From: Triangularia verruculosa | Taxonomy: Eukaryota > Ascomycota > Sordariomycetes > Sordariales > Podosporaceae | DNA: 64,000 bases | Assembly: GCA_033296885.1 (NCBI GenBank) | Contig: MU863913.1 | Span: 124,001-188,000, forward strand | Direction: 5' to 3' | In this document: piece by piece, positions 44,807 through 55,767 of the stretch | Position numbering within the stretch: the first letter of the stretch is position 1 | Layout: each line of letters begins with the position of its first letter | Made by a program: the position numbers and the translations under genes | Notes under the pieces: generated by a model | The model's database searches: none | Told to the model about the DNA's origin: nothing | Seen by the model: the letters and a program-made list of their open reading frames with translations, nothing else

Positions 44807-46951
44807 TGGCTGGCGTGTCGAGCGAAATGCTGATGTTTTTGTTTGCGCTGATCAGAACTATTGGAGAAAATCTCTCTAAAATGCACTTCACAATTGCAAG
44901 AGCGAAAAGAAATGGAAAATTGGAGCGATGCCGACAGCATAAACCACTTTGTGGCTGCGGCGGAAGGCCGGCGCTTACATGTCCTCCTCATTGACAACTG
45001 ACATCCCCTGGCGCCTTCAGCTTAAGGCGTTGCGTTTCAATCATTGCGCGGCAAGGCAATCGTGTTCCGACTGTGTGAACTTGCATCCCCAAATGGATAG
45101 GCAAGGCATAATGCAGAGTCCAATACCGGGATGGATCATGGATGCCTTGAGAAGAACAATTTCAGCTGTAAGAACGCATCCAAGACTGAGCAGTTGGCGA
45201 TACAGGTGAACACGCTTCCAACACAAAAGTCTTGGCTGTACACCCTGGCTCTGCGATAAGGTACCCCTAAACGATATTAACACAGAGAGCCCCTGAGCGT
45301 ACACATTAGCAACACAAAAGCCTTGGCCTTGCCCTGAAACTGAAGCAATTTGCAAAGCACAAAAACACAAACTCACGTAATACAATCCAAGGTTGACACG
45401 AAAGTGTTGACTACCTAGGTACCTTACCTTACCTAGCCCTCTACTAGTAAGGTATACACAATAGACACGTCCATTTCTCAGGCCCGCCCCAGACAGCGAA
45501 GATTTTACTGACACCAAAAAACGCGAACAACACGAACTGAAATGACAAAGGATCCAGCGCGTTCGGTGTGTCCTTCTTCCTTGTCAACTTGGGGCTTTAA
45601 GATGATCGCCCGTCCTACCGATGTAGCTATGATAGACAGAAGAGTACGATCCCAAGTTCCTATACTCAAACAGTTATCCTCCACCCCACAGCAGCTCAGA
45701 AGCCTCTTCATCGAAGTCTTTTCCAACCCCGATCTTTTCCTTGACACACCTAGCCACCCACTTGTCCGCCTATCTTATTCACCTGAAATCGAACGTCACA
45801 CTGAACAAGAATCCGGATATCACGTACTTAATGTTGGTATGTTCCAATTTGCATGATGGGCCATCGTTCCATCCAGAGTCACAGACACAAGCAACTTACT
45901 TACCCATATGAATTCACAGTCTGATATCCAACTCAGGAATCATGGAAAGGGGCTCTAGCATGGACTGCGAGGTTGGGGAACCTAGAGTATTCTTGCCCAC
46001 GCCCTAGAATCCCCTCCAAACCCCGGCGATCCTCATGATATCGACGATGTAAGCTTGCAGGATGCCTTGCTCTGTGGCGTAGGGAGTCAGTTCCATCAGC
46101 AACGGACCGAGCAATACCCAAGCCACATCACCATCTAGCCCAGAGGGGGTCATAACAAGGATATGTGCGGTGCACATGGAGAGACTGTATAGAACTCGTG
46201 CCCAGAGCACCAGGGTTCCGAGGATTCCGGGGTAAAGTCGTAGGTAAAGCAGTGCACCTACCTCCTTGGATCTGCCTGATCACAAGAAAAGGGATGCCGA
46301 TGTCGGGGATAACGGGCATGGTCTGGCAGGGCTCTGATCAGCTTTGTCGGTAACACGGACGCTTCCGGGCAATGAATTGTATTTAGCTGCAACTTCTCGT
46401 CGCATTGGTATTTATAGCAACTCTGATGCTTGAATCACCTTTTTGGTTCCTGGAAACGAGAAGGGGTATATTAGCCGCTTAATTGTATTGACAAACGGTC
46501 CCGGCCAAATCAGCGTCGTGGTTGCAACGGCAATATACACGGCATACAACAGCTTACACCAGGCGAACAATGTGATTGGCTCATGTTCAATTCCAGGTGC
46601 GATCTGGACCAGACGACGCACAGTGAACAGACCAGAAAATAGGTAGGAACCCAACGACCAGGTTATACCGGCTCGTTTAATGCTCCCTGAATGCCTTCTT
46701 ATAGCAACACGGGTGGTCTATTGACTGAATGCGGATGTTCCGTGAAATATAAGTCAATATGCAAAGTCAGCTTATTTACCATTGCCAAGATGTCGGCCTC
46801 CAAATACCAGCTCGACGGCCAGCACTGTTGTTGTCACGAACTATAAGAGTCTTGACAAGGCAGCGGGAGGAAGAATGAGCCAGACCCAACGGTAGACAAC
46901 TTGATTTTTCCAAGATACCCATCTCCAGACCCCTTTGTTCGATCACTCAAA
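44807..46951. other. 2.1 kb region with uncertain coding traces
   Basis: Between the zinc-finger gene (-) and the Thr-rich secreted protein gene (+). It has CCTAGGTACCTTACCTTACC motif copies near 45410-45435. A plus-strand frame at 45542-45856 (about 104 codons) shows no family features. On the minus strand between about 46710 and 46000 there are hydrophobic frames described separately. Confidence 0.45.
46017..46708 (-). pseudogene. Possible remnants of a membrane-protein gene
   Basis: Two minus-strand frames have the composition of membrane helices. The upstream one (about 46708-46412) reads ITWSLGSYLFSGLFTVRRLV, then LLYAVYIAVATTTLIWPGPF, and stops. The downstream one (about 46270-46017) reads LGTLVLWARVLYSLSMCTAH, then GDVAWVLLGPLLMELTPYAT, and stops. 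They are in different frames and I could not join them, or find a convincing start, with standard splice sites. They could be exons of a small integral membrane protein that I failed to connect, or a decayed copy. I do not recognise the family. Confidence 0.25.
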
Positions 46952-47593
46952 ATGCTTTCCAACGTTGTTCTTATCCTCGGTCTCGCCGCCAGGTAAGCCC
47001 TGTCACTCGTGTTGATCCCAAAACCCGTGCAATGCTTACCATAAGACAGTGGCATTCTGGGTCAAATTACCTTGACACCATCCACGGTGCGGACTGGCAG
47101 ACCTGGTCTTCCAACAGAGACAGTAACGGCTACCGTCACGAAGACCGAAACCGATGCCAAGACCATCACAGCGACCGCGACGTCGACGATCACTCTTCCC
47201 GCTCCTCCAGCTTCAACTGTCAGCGTCACTGTCGTCCGCACCATCACTACCGTCAGCACGACGACCGATACAGCGACTCGCACTGTCACAAGCGTCACCA
47301 CTGCTGTGTCAACTACCAAGCAGACGGTCACCGCCACCGCCACCGTGACCCAGACTTCAGTTTCGACACTCACCAAGCCCTGTGGCGCCGCCTGCCCAAC
47401 TATCACTCAGACGGCCACGGCATGCAAGAGCTGCTTCGTTCCTCAGTGCACAACAACCTCGGTCCTTACTCGTCCTTGCGGGTGCGATGGGGCTCTCCCC
47501 ACTGCGGTTGTTTCGTTCCCTTGCAGCGACCCCAACGCCTGCAATAATATCGGGTGCACCACTGTGTACGCGATCCAGACCGCCAGGTGCTAG
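46952..47593 (+). CDS. Secreted Thr/Val-repeat protein with a Cys-rich C-terminus
   Basis: Predicted extracellular or wall-linked 194-aa protein. Exons are 46952..46992 and 47050..47593 (intron 57 nt). The signal peptide is encoded across the intron (MLSNVVLILGLAARSGILGQ). Residues about 30-120 are an almost pure Thr/Val/Ala/Ser repeat of the TVTATVT and TTVSTTT kind, likely heavily O-glycosylated. The last 70 residues carry 11 cysteines (CGAAC, CKSC, PQC, CGC, PC, AC, GC and a terminal C), suggesting a compact disulfide module or tether. The same layout of signal peptide plus Thr/Val tract occurs in the CBM1 protein at 16.5 kb. No enzyme domain. I know such proteins only as hypothetical secreted proteins of Sordariomycetes. 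Confidence 0.82.
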
Positions 47594-49089
47594 ACTGAGG
47601 GTGAGAACTGGTGAGCAAAAACAGAGGGAGGTTAGAATGAATGGCTGTCCGAGCCCTGCCGTTGATCAAGCTACCAGGTGGTTTGGTAGATAGAGTGAAT
47701 ACCTAGGAATGAAGAAAATCAAATTTTATCGTGAACAGATACCCAGATACCTGATTCGACCGACGACACGTGACATACCAACCTGTAGCCATGAAAAGAA
47801 TGGATGACATTTTTGAATTCTCTGTCTCTCGCCCTGCAGAGAAAACGGGTTCCACTGGGGTGGCGGAGTCGGGTAGTTCTAATAAGTGGGTGCTGGGCTC
47901 TTTGGTAGGGTAAATATAGAACATTTAAGCGCTGGGTCCGGAGCATATCGCTAAAGTGGCTGTCTGTGGTACAGATAGACGCGGCAACTGACGCACCCGT
48001 GAGCCGGCGTCTGGATGGCAATTGCCCTTCCCTGGTGATATCCACCCTCAGTGGACATCGAGACCAGAATATCTCACCAACCTGGAACTTGTGCGTTTGT
48101 ACTTAGTTGACTTGTTTTGTTGACCTGGCACAGTCAGATGACCGCGGAACGATCCAGCAACGTGGAGACGTGTCTCACCACTCAGAAGGCTGGCTTTCAA
48201 GCCAAGCCCCCCTCTTGGCATGGATGGGTGATGAGCCGGGTGAGGATCCAGCCAGCTGTCCCACTGTGAAACGGCTGGCATTTCAACAGCTATCAATGAT
48301 ACCTATCAGATTCTGTTTTGCGCTGAGCTGCACCAACATGGCAAACACGCAGGAAAATGCAAGCCGCCTTCACCCTCACTGGCCGAGAATCTTGGTGTCA
48401 CAGTCAGATGCTACCCTTCCCCGATGCTTGACGCCGCAGACGCAAATTCCATGGCCGACTTCTGCCATATCAGACATTGCCGGACTCGCAAATCCGACAG
48501 CAGATATCCCACGAGTCATCTGATAATTAGGTAGTTGGCTAGACGCTCGTTTGTCCTGAGCTCGTGACACATGGCATTGACGCCGGCTTTTAGCAAAAGC
48601 TAGACGTGAAATGCACTACGAACGGATCCAAGCTGCGGCCGGAGGGCTCAAGTACCGCCAAGGTGGTTGGCGAGTAACACTGCCGCCCGGGACCAACCAT
48701 CCCATCACAGATCATGGAACATGGGCATGGGGGCAAAGCCCAGAATCATTCTTTGTCCCTGGCTGCTGCCCGTATTTCTGGAAAGGCGGCAGGTTAGCTA
48801 GAAAAGTCAGGCGAGGACCCCTTTGTTTCTGTCCTTTGACTGTGGTTGATACCTTACCCACATGTCCTTTTCAGTCGTGCCACGCTTCCTGCTGGTCTGA
48901 TCTGGCATTTTCAGGCACCCGACGCCATCTCGTCACAACCCGATGAACCAGGTGTTGACCTTTCAAGCCCAACCCACATCGTGTAATAAATACAACTGAA
49001 TCACAACCCAATAATAGTCCTTGCCCTGTAAGTTGTTTCCGTTGCCAGGACTTGAACCAAACCTTGCGCATTCTCAGATTGCAGTCAAA
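47594..49089. other. Intergenic region, no gene seen
   Basis: 1.5 kb between two plus-strand genes. Several short frames on both strands are without domain or signal. The 3' part should hold the promoter of the FAD-protein gene. Confidence 0.45.
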
Positions 49090-52015
49090 ATGCCGACCAA
49101 ACTGTCAACGCGGTTACTAACATCCACATTAGATTCTCACTCAAAACAAACACTTCCGCCCTCTTTGTCCTCGGAAGAGCACGGACAGCCCTTCTTCGCA
49201 GCTCGATCCAGACGTAAACAGAAACCAGCCGGAAAGATGCTGGGAGGAGGCAAGGGCTCAAATTTGAGCCCGCCAAGCGGCACCAGATTGCGAGATCGTC
49301 TCAGCGCCAGCTTCTCCTCCTCACCCTTCTCATCCCCGCCGCCCTCAGTCCAGATTACTCCATCTTCCACCCCGGCAACGGGGGCTGCTGGTAGCCCCTC
49401 TAGCACCAATGGAAACCCTCAAGATGAGGACGTCATCTTATTCCCCAAAGTATACCAGGATGCTTGGGGAGCCGAGGACGTTTCTCGCTCAGACATTGAG
49501 CGATCCCGCATCTTCCTTCTCCGAATCGTCTCCATGAGCGGGGACACGGCCACCATCAGCAAACTGAGGGCCATCCTAGGCGACCCATCTTACAACAAGA
49601 CTGTACCTGCCCTGGCCTATGCGGTCCAATGCCTGCTCTACCGAAACCGCCACTCCTCCTTCACCGTCACCCCGCTTCTTCAGGCCGTCCGCTTCATGCT
49701 CATCAAAGCCCGTGTGCCTGAGAACCCATACACAGACCGGGCGCGAGCCGTGCTGGACTTCTTCTTCGACCCTGCCCTGCAGAGAAATCTTTCTCCGCTG
49801 CCGCCCGGAGAGCTGATCAGATTCCCATACCCTTCCGGCCGACTCAGGGTGTGCATCGTTGGCGGCGGTCCCACCGGCTTGGCGTCGGCCATATCTCTCG
49901 CGGAGCGCGGCAGAGGCAAAGTGGAAGTTCATGTCTGGGAGAGGAGGTGGATCGTCACCCCCGAGGGAAAGGTTGACTACCCTGCCACGGCCAAGAGGAG
50001 AGATCAGGTCGTCACCCTCCAAGACACCGTCACCAACTTGCTATCGCCAAGGTCATATGAAGCGCTGTTCGCAGGCAGACCGGAGAGAGTGTGGCCCGGG
50101 AGTGCCAATATCCAAATCAGAAAGGTCGAGGATCGCTTTCTCAAGCACTGCCAGACGGAAGAGTTCTCCGGCTTGATTCACTTGCACGCCGAGGGTGTTA
50201 CCAGGGAGGAGCTGGCAGCCGGCAAATGCGGTGACTTTCATGTGCTTCTGGGCACGGACGGCGCGGCGTCCTGGGTCAGAAAAAGCTATTTCGACGGGTA
50301 CGAGACGGAGAGGGGAAAGAGTTATGCGCTGGGATTGGCGTTTGACAGGGGAGCGAGGAACGGTCTTCCGTGGAGCCAGCCCCTCAACATGTTTTTGACG
50401 CTGGGCCAGACGAGGTATCTGCTGAACGCCAGCGATCACGACGGGAGAGGTTACCTCAACATGCAGCTTACCGAGGAGGAATGGCACAAGATGGTGAGCG
50501 TGGACGGCCAGCCCATCCACTTTGGCCGTCCCGCCTGTCTGAGACGGCCAGATGGGAGCATCCCGGAGGGATTCGACGAAGGCAGGGTTTTTGCCCCCTC
50601 CGAGGACCGAAACTCGCCGTTGTGGAAAGCGGTTGAGGACGGGCTGAAGCTGTTTGGTTTCAAGGAGAGTGAGGTGATCAATGTTGTGCGGATTCCGATT
50701 GTGGTTCAAGCCGTGAGAGAGGGCGTTCATATGCTGCCGCTGTCGGACTCGTCATCAGTGACCAGGCCCCACGCTCTTGTTGCCGTGGCAGGTGATGCGG
50801 CCATGACGGTGCATTTTTGGCCTGGCCGTGGCCTGAACAGTGGCATCAAGGCCGGTATCGCCTTGGGTGATGAGATCTGCCATGCGCTGACGGGTGGCAA
50901 ATTCGCCGGCCTGGAGTTGAAGGCCATGAAAGAGTACAACGACTTTATCATGAAACTACAGAACCGGGAGCATGACAAGAGGAGCATTCCGATCTTGAAC
51001 CTGTCCGGATCCCCCGAGATGCTGGGTTGGCTGTTGAACAACGCCAAATCTGTGCCTGATGAGGTCGCCATCGAGTGGTAAGACTCTAATCCTTGCAGCT
51101 GTTCCATTTTCTGTTGCTAACAATGAACTGTAGGCTAGTTGGAGCCATGGTACAGATTGCTAGCCGGCTCGAGCAACGTCGTGACTGGTATGTATCCCTG
51201 ACTGTCATTTTGTAGACAAGGCTTGCTAACAGTCAGTAAGGCACTTCCCTCCCGAAGCAAACATCGAACCGCAAATCCGGATCGTACTCCGCCAACTTAC
51301 CAGTCAGACTCTCCGCGAGATGGCTGTGAGTTTCCCCTGGCCGACTCGTGAAATGACAGGCGCCGAGGTTCTCCCCATCCGCTCGACAAAGCCCATGGAA
51401 AAGGTCGCCTGGCTTGAAAGTGTCTGGAAACTGCTGGACAGAGACAGCCGAAAGAAGGATGCCTCTCGAGGAGTATCTCCCGGCCCAGCCAACCTCTACG
51501 AGAATATGAGAATGAATGGGGAAAGGTCCAAATCGCCAATGAGAGGAAGGGGCCTCAGTCCGCGGCGGCCGCTGTCGCCCCCAGGCGAGATCGGACCAAT
51601 GGCTGCTCAGATGGAGGGCTTGAGCATGAACGGCGGCCTCGGGATTACCAACTCCAACGGCAACGTACAAAGGTCTGCGGGCACTTTAAACAGGCGAAGT
51701 GCTGTGAAAGAGAGGGCGTTGCCATCGCCGGCTTCGTCTGCAAGTTCTAATGACCGCTGGCGGCACCCGAATCTGTCCCAAAATCTGGATGTGCCCGGCG
51801 TGAATGGGAATGGGGACAGGTATCAGTCTTATACGAGGCGGTCGAGGTCACCGGACCCAGCTTCAGTCAGTCCTGTGTCACCAGACCCTGCCATCAATCT
51901 GACAAGAATGCTGAGCGTCAAGCGGCCTCCTGGATCGCTGTTTTCCGATGCCATGGCATTGGCGTTGTTCAGAGTTGATGACGACGGGCGTATTCAAGAC
52001 GTTGCTGCGAGATAG
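49090..52015 (+). CDS. Large FAD-binding monooxygenase-like protein
   Basis: Flavoprotein of 938 aa. Exons are 49090..51077, 51134..51187 and 51241..52015. Residues 1-115 are Ser/Pro-rich and disordered; 120-250 form a helical domain of unknown type. The FAD Rossmann motif is VCIVGGGPTGLASAISLAERG's core GGGPTG at 258-263. Later positions follow class A hydroxylases: HVLLGTDGAASWVRKSYF corresponds to the GADG..S.VR step, and VAVAGDAAMTVHFWPGRGLN to the GD..H..P-G-G-N motif. Spacing of the middle resembles MICAL-type monooxygenases more than phenol hydroxylases, but that is inference. Exon 2 is only 54 nt. After about residue 720 the chain is Ser/Pro/Arg-rich and disordered. The exon-3 acceptor is the weak TAAG, chosen because it alone keeps the frame. 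Substrate unknown. Confidence 0.82.
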
Positions 52016-52144
52016 GATTATGTTAAAGCCAAATAATTACAATGTGGATCATGTCAACAAGGATATGCTCATATGCAACTACCTGCATGATTGTGAGAGA
52101 CAACCGCAAAACCTCTCTGTCGTTGATTAGGTGCAAGAAAGCAA

Positions 52145-52999
52145 TTACTCTCTCTCCCGCGTCCTCGCCGCAATCCTCGACATATCCTCGCTCATCAAGG
52201 TGTCCTTCTCAAAGCCACTTTCAGCTTGATCCAGCAACGCCGCCGATATCTCTTGCACTGAAATCTTTGGCACCCCAATGGCTGTCATTACAGCCCGCTG
52301 GACTACTGGTACGATCTTTCCATACCCTGTGATGAGACCTGGCTTGGCGATGACGGCCTCTACGGCACCATTAGACTGTTGCGCAAACTCAAGGATGCGT
52401 GACTCGACTCCCCCCTAATCATACAATCAGCAAGGTTCAATTCAGAGTCGAAAAGGAAGCGAATGTTGACAACGTACACGCATCAGCAGGTAATCTCGCA
52501 AAGGCCACATGGGTTTTTTCGTCTGGTCTCGCTCGCAGTTGTACCCACTCATGTACAAGAACCGGAAGGGCTTGCCGCTTGCACCGTCTCCTGACAGCTG
52601 GCTGATTGTCTCGATGCCCTTGATCGTGTAATCGCGACAGACCTTGACAGTCTGCTCCCAGGTGTACGTTCTTGACTTTGCAGGCGTGATCCCGATTGTC
52701 CTGTGGCGTTTCGTGTAAGCGCGAATGTGCCTAAAAATGGAAAAAACTGATATAACAAACCAAATACACGCATCGGCTCCAGAAAGCTCCTGTTTGGCGC
52801 TGTCGGGGTAGTCCGCTCCAAGGTCATCAATTATCACCGATTTGAGCTTGCTGGAATCGGCATTCGGCCCCAGATCCTTGGGAATCGGGGCTGGACGCCG
52901 GCCGAGAGCAATAAGGGAGGTAACGCGTGGGTTCGAAAGGGCTTGATGGATGATTTCAGCCCCTACGAAGCCTGTTGATCCGGCAACGATGAGCTTCAT
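52145..52999 (-). CDS. NAD(P)-binding epimerase/NmrA-like oxidoreductase (short, HTATIP2-like)
   Basis: Atypical SDR of 243 aa. Exons are 52999..52761, 52700..52478 and 52414..52145. The Rossmann start is MKLIVAGSTGFVGAEIIHQAL with GSTGFVG at 7-13. Then come VTSLIALGRRP, the segment ADACIWTIGITPAKS, which is restored only by removing the first intron (60 nt), and FLYMSGYNCERDQ. The last exon adds AVIAKPGLITGY and ends in RTRERE. The first intron is in frame and stop-free, so an unspliced reading looks like a continuous protein but inserts about 20 foreign residues. Family members are often called nucleoside-diphosphate-sugar epimerases without known substrate. Its 3' end faces the FAD-protein gene (129 bp between stops). 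Confidence 0.83.
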
Positions 53000-53262
53000 T
53001 GTGGCGGTGATGGTGATGGCGATGACAGCGGAGTGAAGTTGTTGGTTGTGGTTTGAAAACAAGGAAAGACTGTGAGGGGTCGGACGAATCCGGTTCAAAT
53101 TCCTATTGGAACCCGTTGGACCACATCCGATGCAACTTGGAACCAACCCCAGTCTGAATTCACTTTTGAGTGGCCTTTTCCTGTTTTCACTTTCATCACA
53201 CGTGACACAGTGGCCGTATCCAAAGGTGAAATCTTCAGAAAACAGTATACTAATTAGAATCA

Positions 53263-54608
53263 TCACACTCCGGTGGTTCTCCGGAAGCAACAGCTTCTTT
53301 TAATAGCCAACCGTGTGAGACATACCAGGTTCCCCAACAGAATCAACAACGAAAGAATAAGGAGCACTAAAGTCGCGACCCGAAAAAACGAAGATTCGAG
53401 CGCCAGACTCAACCAGAGGGAAGTGATGGAAATGGTAGCAATATTGAAAACAAGACCGTGCCAGCTCGAATTCCAGCTCAGCTCGTGTCTGGCCATCCGA
53501 TGAAAAAGGTTGATCAGCGCTAGTACCAGCCAGGCGACGGCCATTCCCCCCAATAGCAACGCAAATATCAAGCCTATCATATTCAGTGGCAAAGCCGCCA
53601 GAGAAGGGCTGAGGGTGTGTTGAATGGCCACGCCCCCTGTTGTGATGCCGTCGTCACCACTAACCCCTGACGCCGTTGCTATGGGAACGCCCCCAACATC
53701 TGCGCCGAAGTTTGGTGGTGGTGGAAGGACAACTTTGCCGGCAGCATCTCCCAGGAACAGTAGTGCAGCTCCCCCTTGGCCGAGAGGGCCGATGAAGAAG
53801 AAGATGGCCGCCGTCAGCTCTGGGGGGGGCCACCCTGTGACAAGTAGCAGCTCGTGCATCAGAACCGAGTAGACGATCATCGTCATCACCAGCACCGCTC
53901 CCACGGTGCAGATTGAAAAGAAAATCACCGGCTCGGCCATCTTGTCGTCAAAGATCCTCTCTTGATCGGGTCTTACCCCCGCCCCGGGCAGGCAAATGGC
54001 TGCTCCTATCAGCGCCCCAGTCGCAACACCAGTAACTCCCCCGAGGACGGCCAACAGAGGCGCAAATCGCCCGTACGCCGTCTTTCCTTTGATCGAGCTG
54101 CCGCTCATCAGTACCGTCATAATGGCAAATCCAATCACCACGGCGCACGCCATCCCGATCCACCAGCAGACATACACGGCTATGCCCCAGCCTCTCGCCG
54201 GCTGGACTCTTCCCTCGGCAATGACAAAGGCCGCGAAGAGGACCAGGCCGAGGAAGGAAGTTGCCCAAAGGGGGAGATGGGCAAACTGAAGGGAGTCGCG
54301 CTCGATGATGGGCAGTTGTAGGTGGCGCCGGGGATAGAGGAGCAGCCGAAGCAAAAACAGCGGAGTGATTGTCGAAAACAGTATCAGATTCGCCATGAAG
54401 AAGACATCGGAAATGGTCCGCAGACCTCTAAAGTCGATGGAGATTCGGGGGAGGAGGCGGATGATCATTCCTAAGAGGGCGAGGGAGGCGGGAACGGCGA
54501 ACCTACTCATGGTTTTTAGTTCTTCAAATTGTCGCTACAACACACCGGAACTAGCCCATACCAAAGAGGACTGACACTCTGCAAAAACATCTTCCAACGT
54601 CTCTGCAT
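53263..54608 (-). CDS. SSU1/TehA-family anion channel (sulfite efflux or C4-dicarboxylate transporter)
   Basis: Membrane protein of the SLAC1/TehA/Ssu1 family with about ten helices; fungal members export sulfite or carry malate. Exons are 54608..54562 and 54502..53263 (intron 59 nt, GTATGG..GTAG), giving 428 aa. Splicing joins FLQSVSPLW to FAVPASLALLGM, the family's first-helix motif (SPxWFAVPxSL). The ATG at 54510 is inside this intron and gives a protein lacking part of helix 1. Other family positions: FFMANLILFSTITPLFLLRL, the SLQFAHLPLWATSF segment, and GPLGQGGAALLFLG. The start is uncertain: the frame stays open upstream to an ATG at 55271 (649 aa), but that part uses rare codons (ATA, TTA) and has no family match. 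Whether it carries sulfite or dicarboxylate is not decided. Confidence 0.8.
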
Positions 54609-55767
54609 GATCTCCCTTCTGATAGACCCTGCTCCTCCTCTCTCCGCCCTTTCCACACATTCAAGCGTCTGCGTTGCATCCGAGGTGTAGCGCTGCCGAG
54701 TGATATTAGGGTGTTTGGCGCTGCTTGCCTTCGGTGTGCGAGATATTGTGTGGCTCGGAACGATTGAATCGTCACCGGGGATCCGATCATGTCCATCTCG
54801 TCGACCTCTGAAGCCCCCCAAACCGTACACCCCGTGCCGCCTGGCGTGTCGCACCACAGGTCTCTTGCCGTGCTGGGTTGGTGCTCGCGGTTGTTCTCCA
54901 CGAACGACTGGTCCATTCGTATGTGAGGAGCTCGTCGTGTGGCTTCTGGGGCTCTGCCAACTCTGCGTTGTAGGTGTGCTGTGTGTCTGTATGGGGAGGA
55001 TACCGCTCATGGTTGTGCTTGTTGCGGTGTCGGCCACATTCTCGGTAGTATTTTGGCGGGTGACAGCAGCAGACATGAAGACAGTCGTCGGCGGAGTCGG
55101 GGAGGGAATCGAGGACCTCGAAATGCCGAAGAATTCGTATATTTTGGAGCTGTGCCGGATTACGGTCGATAAATACACGTCGTTTCTCCAGCTTGTTTTC
55201 GGTTGCTCAGACGGCATGCAGGATGCGGCGCCGCCCTGGCTAATGCCCGCTGTGCTTCTGGGGACAGACATCTTGATGGCTCTAAAAGGTCAATGTTTTC
55301 CATGATGTGGCGGCACTAGGCTTGCTACGCAAGGTATCAAGTGGTTGGTGTTCCGTGAGAGGCAATCGAGGTATGGCTTGGTGATATTGAAGCTGGTGGA
55401 CTGATATTTCGTCACCATGACCTTGACCCTCCCTGACCTTGCAATATCCTGACCGATATTTGGTGATCAAAACGGCCATTTGGAAGCCCGTGTCCTTTCT
55501 TCCGGATCGCATGCCCCTATGTGATGTCATGGTCTGCCAGAGTTGTGACTGTGGGTGCTTAGACGCATGTCCAAAGCACGCGCCATGGCCAGCGAACGGC
55601 CCTATGACCAAGTAAACAGTGTGTGAGAGTTCGGGTAGTACTACCAGATATATTTTTCATTTTAACGCCCGTACCAAAAACTGCAGAAATCCATTAGATA
55701 GGTGCCTGACAAATGAAAGGGGTATAAACATTAATGACAAATCGGCTGCCCATCCTCGTCCACCTCG
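54609..55767. other. Promoter or possible long 5' coding extension of the SSU1-like gene
   Basis: About 1.2 kb between the called SSU1-like start and the stop of the LURP-one-like gene, both on the minus strand. 54609-55271 is open in the SSU1-like frame and simultaneously on the plus strand (about 200 codons). Neither reading has a recognisable domain. 55272-55767 shows nothing. Confidence 0.4.

Noticed and set aside
45542..45856. Plus-strand frame of about 104 codons
   Set aside because: Starts with an ATG and has no low-complexity sequence, but shows no domain, signal peptide or clear exon partner. Not enough to call a gene.
53095..53125. GGTTCAAAT sequence resembling a tRNA T-loop
   Set aside because: Flanking bases do not pair to a T-stem and no acceptor or anticodon arm fits. 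Similar GTTCGA hits near 1300, 9285, 34230 and 52935 also failed.
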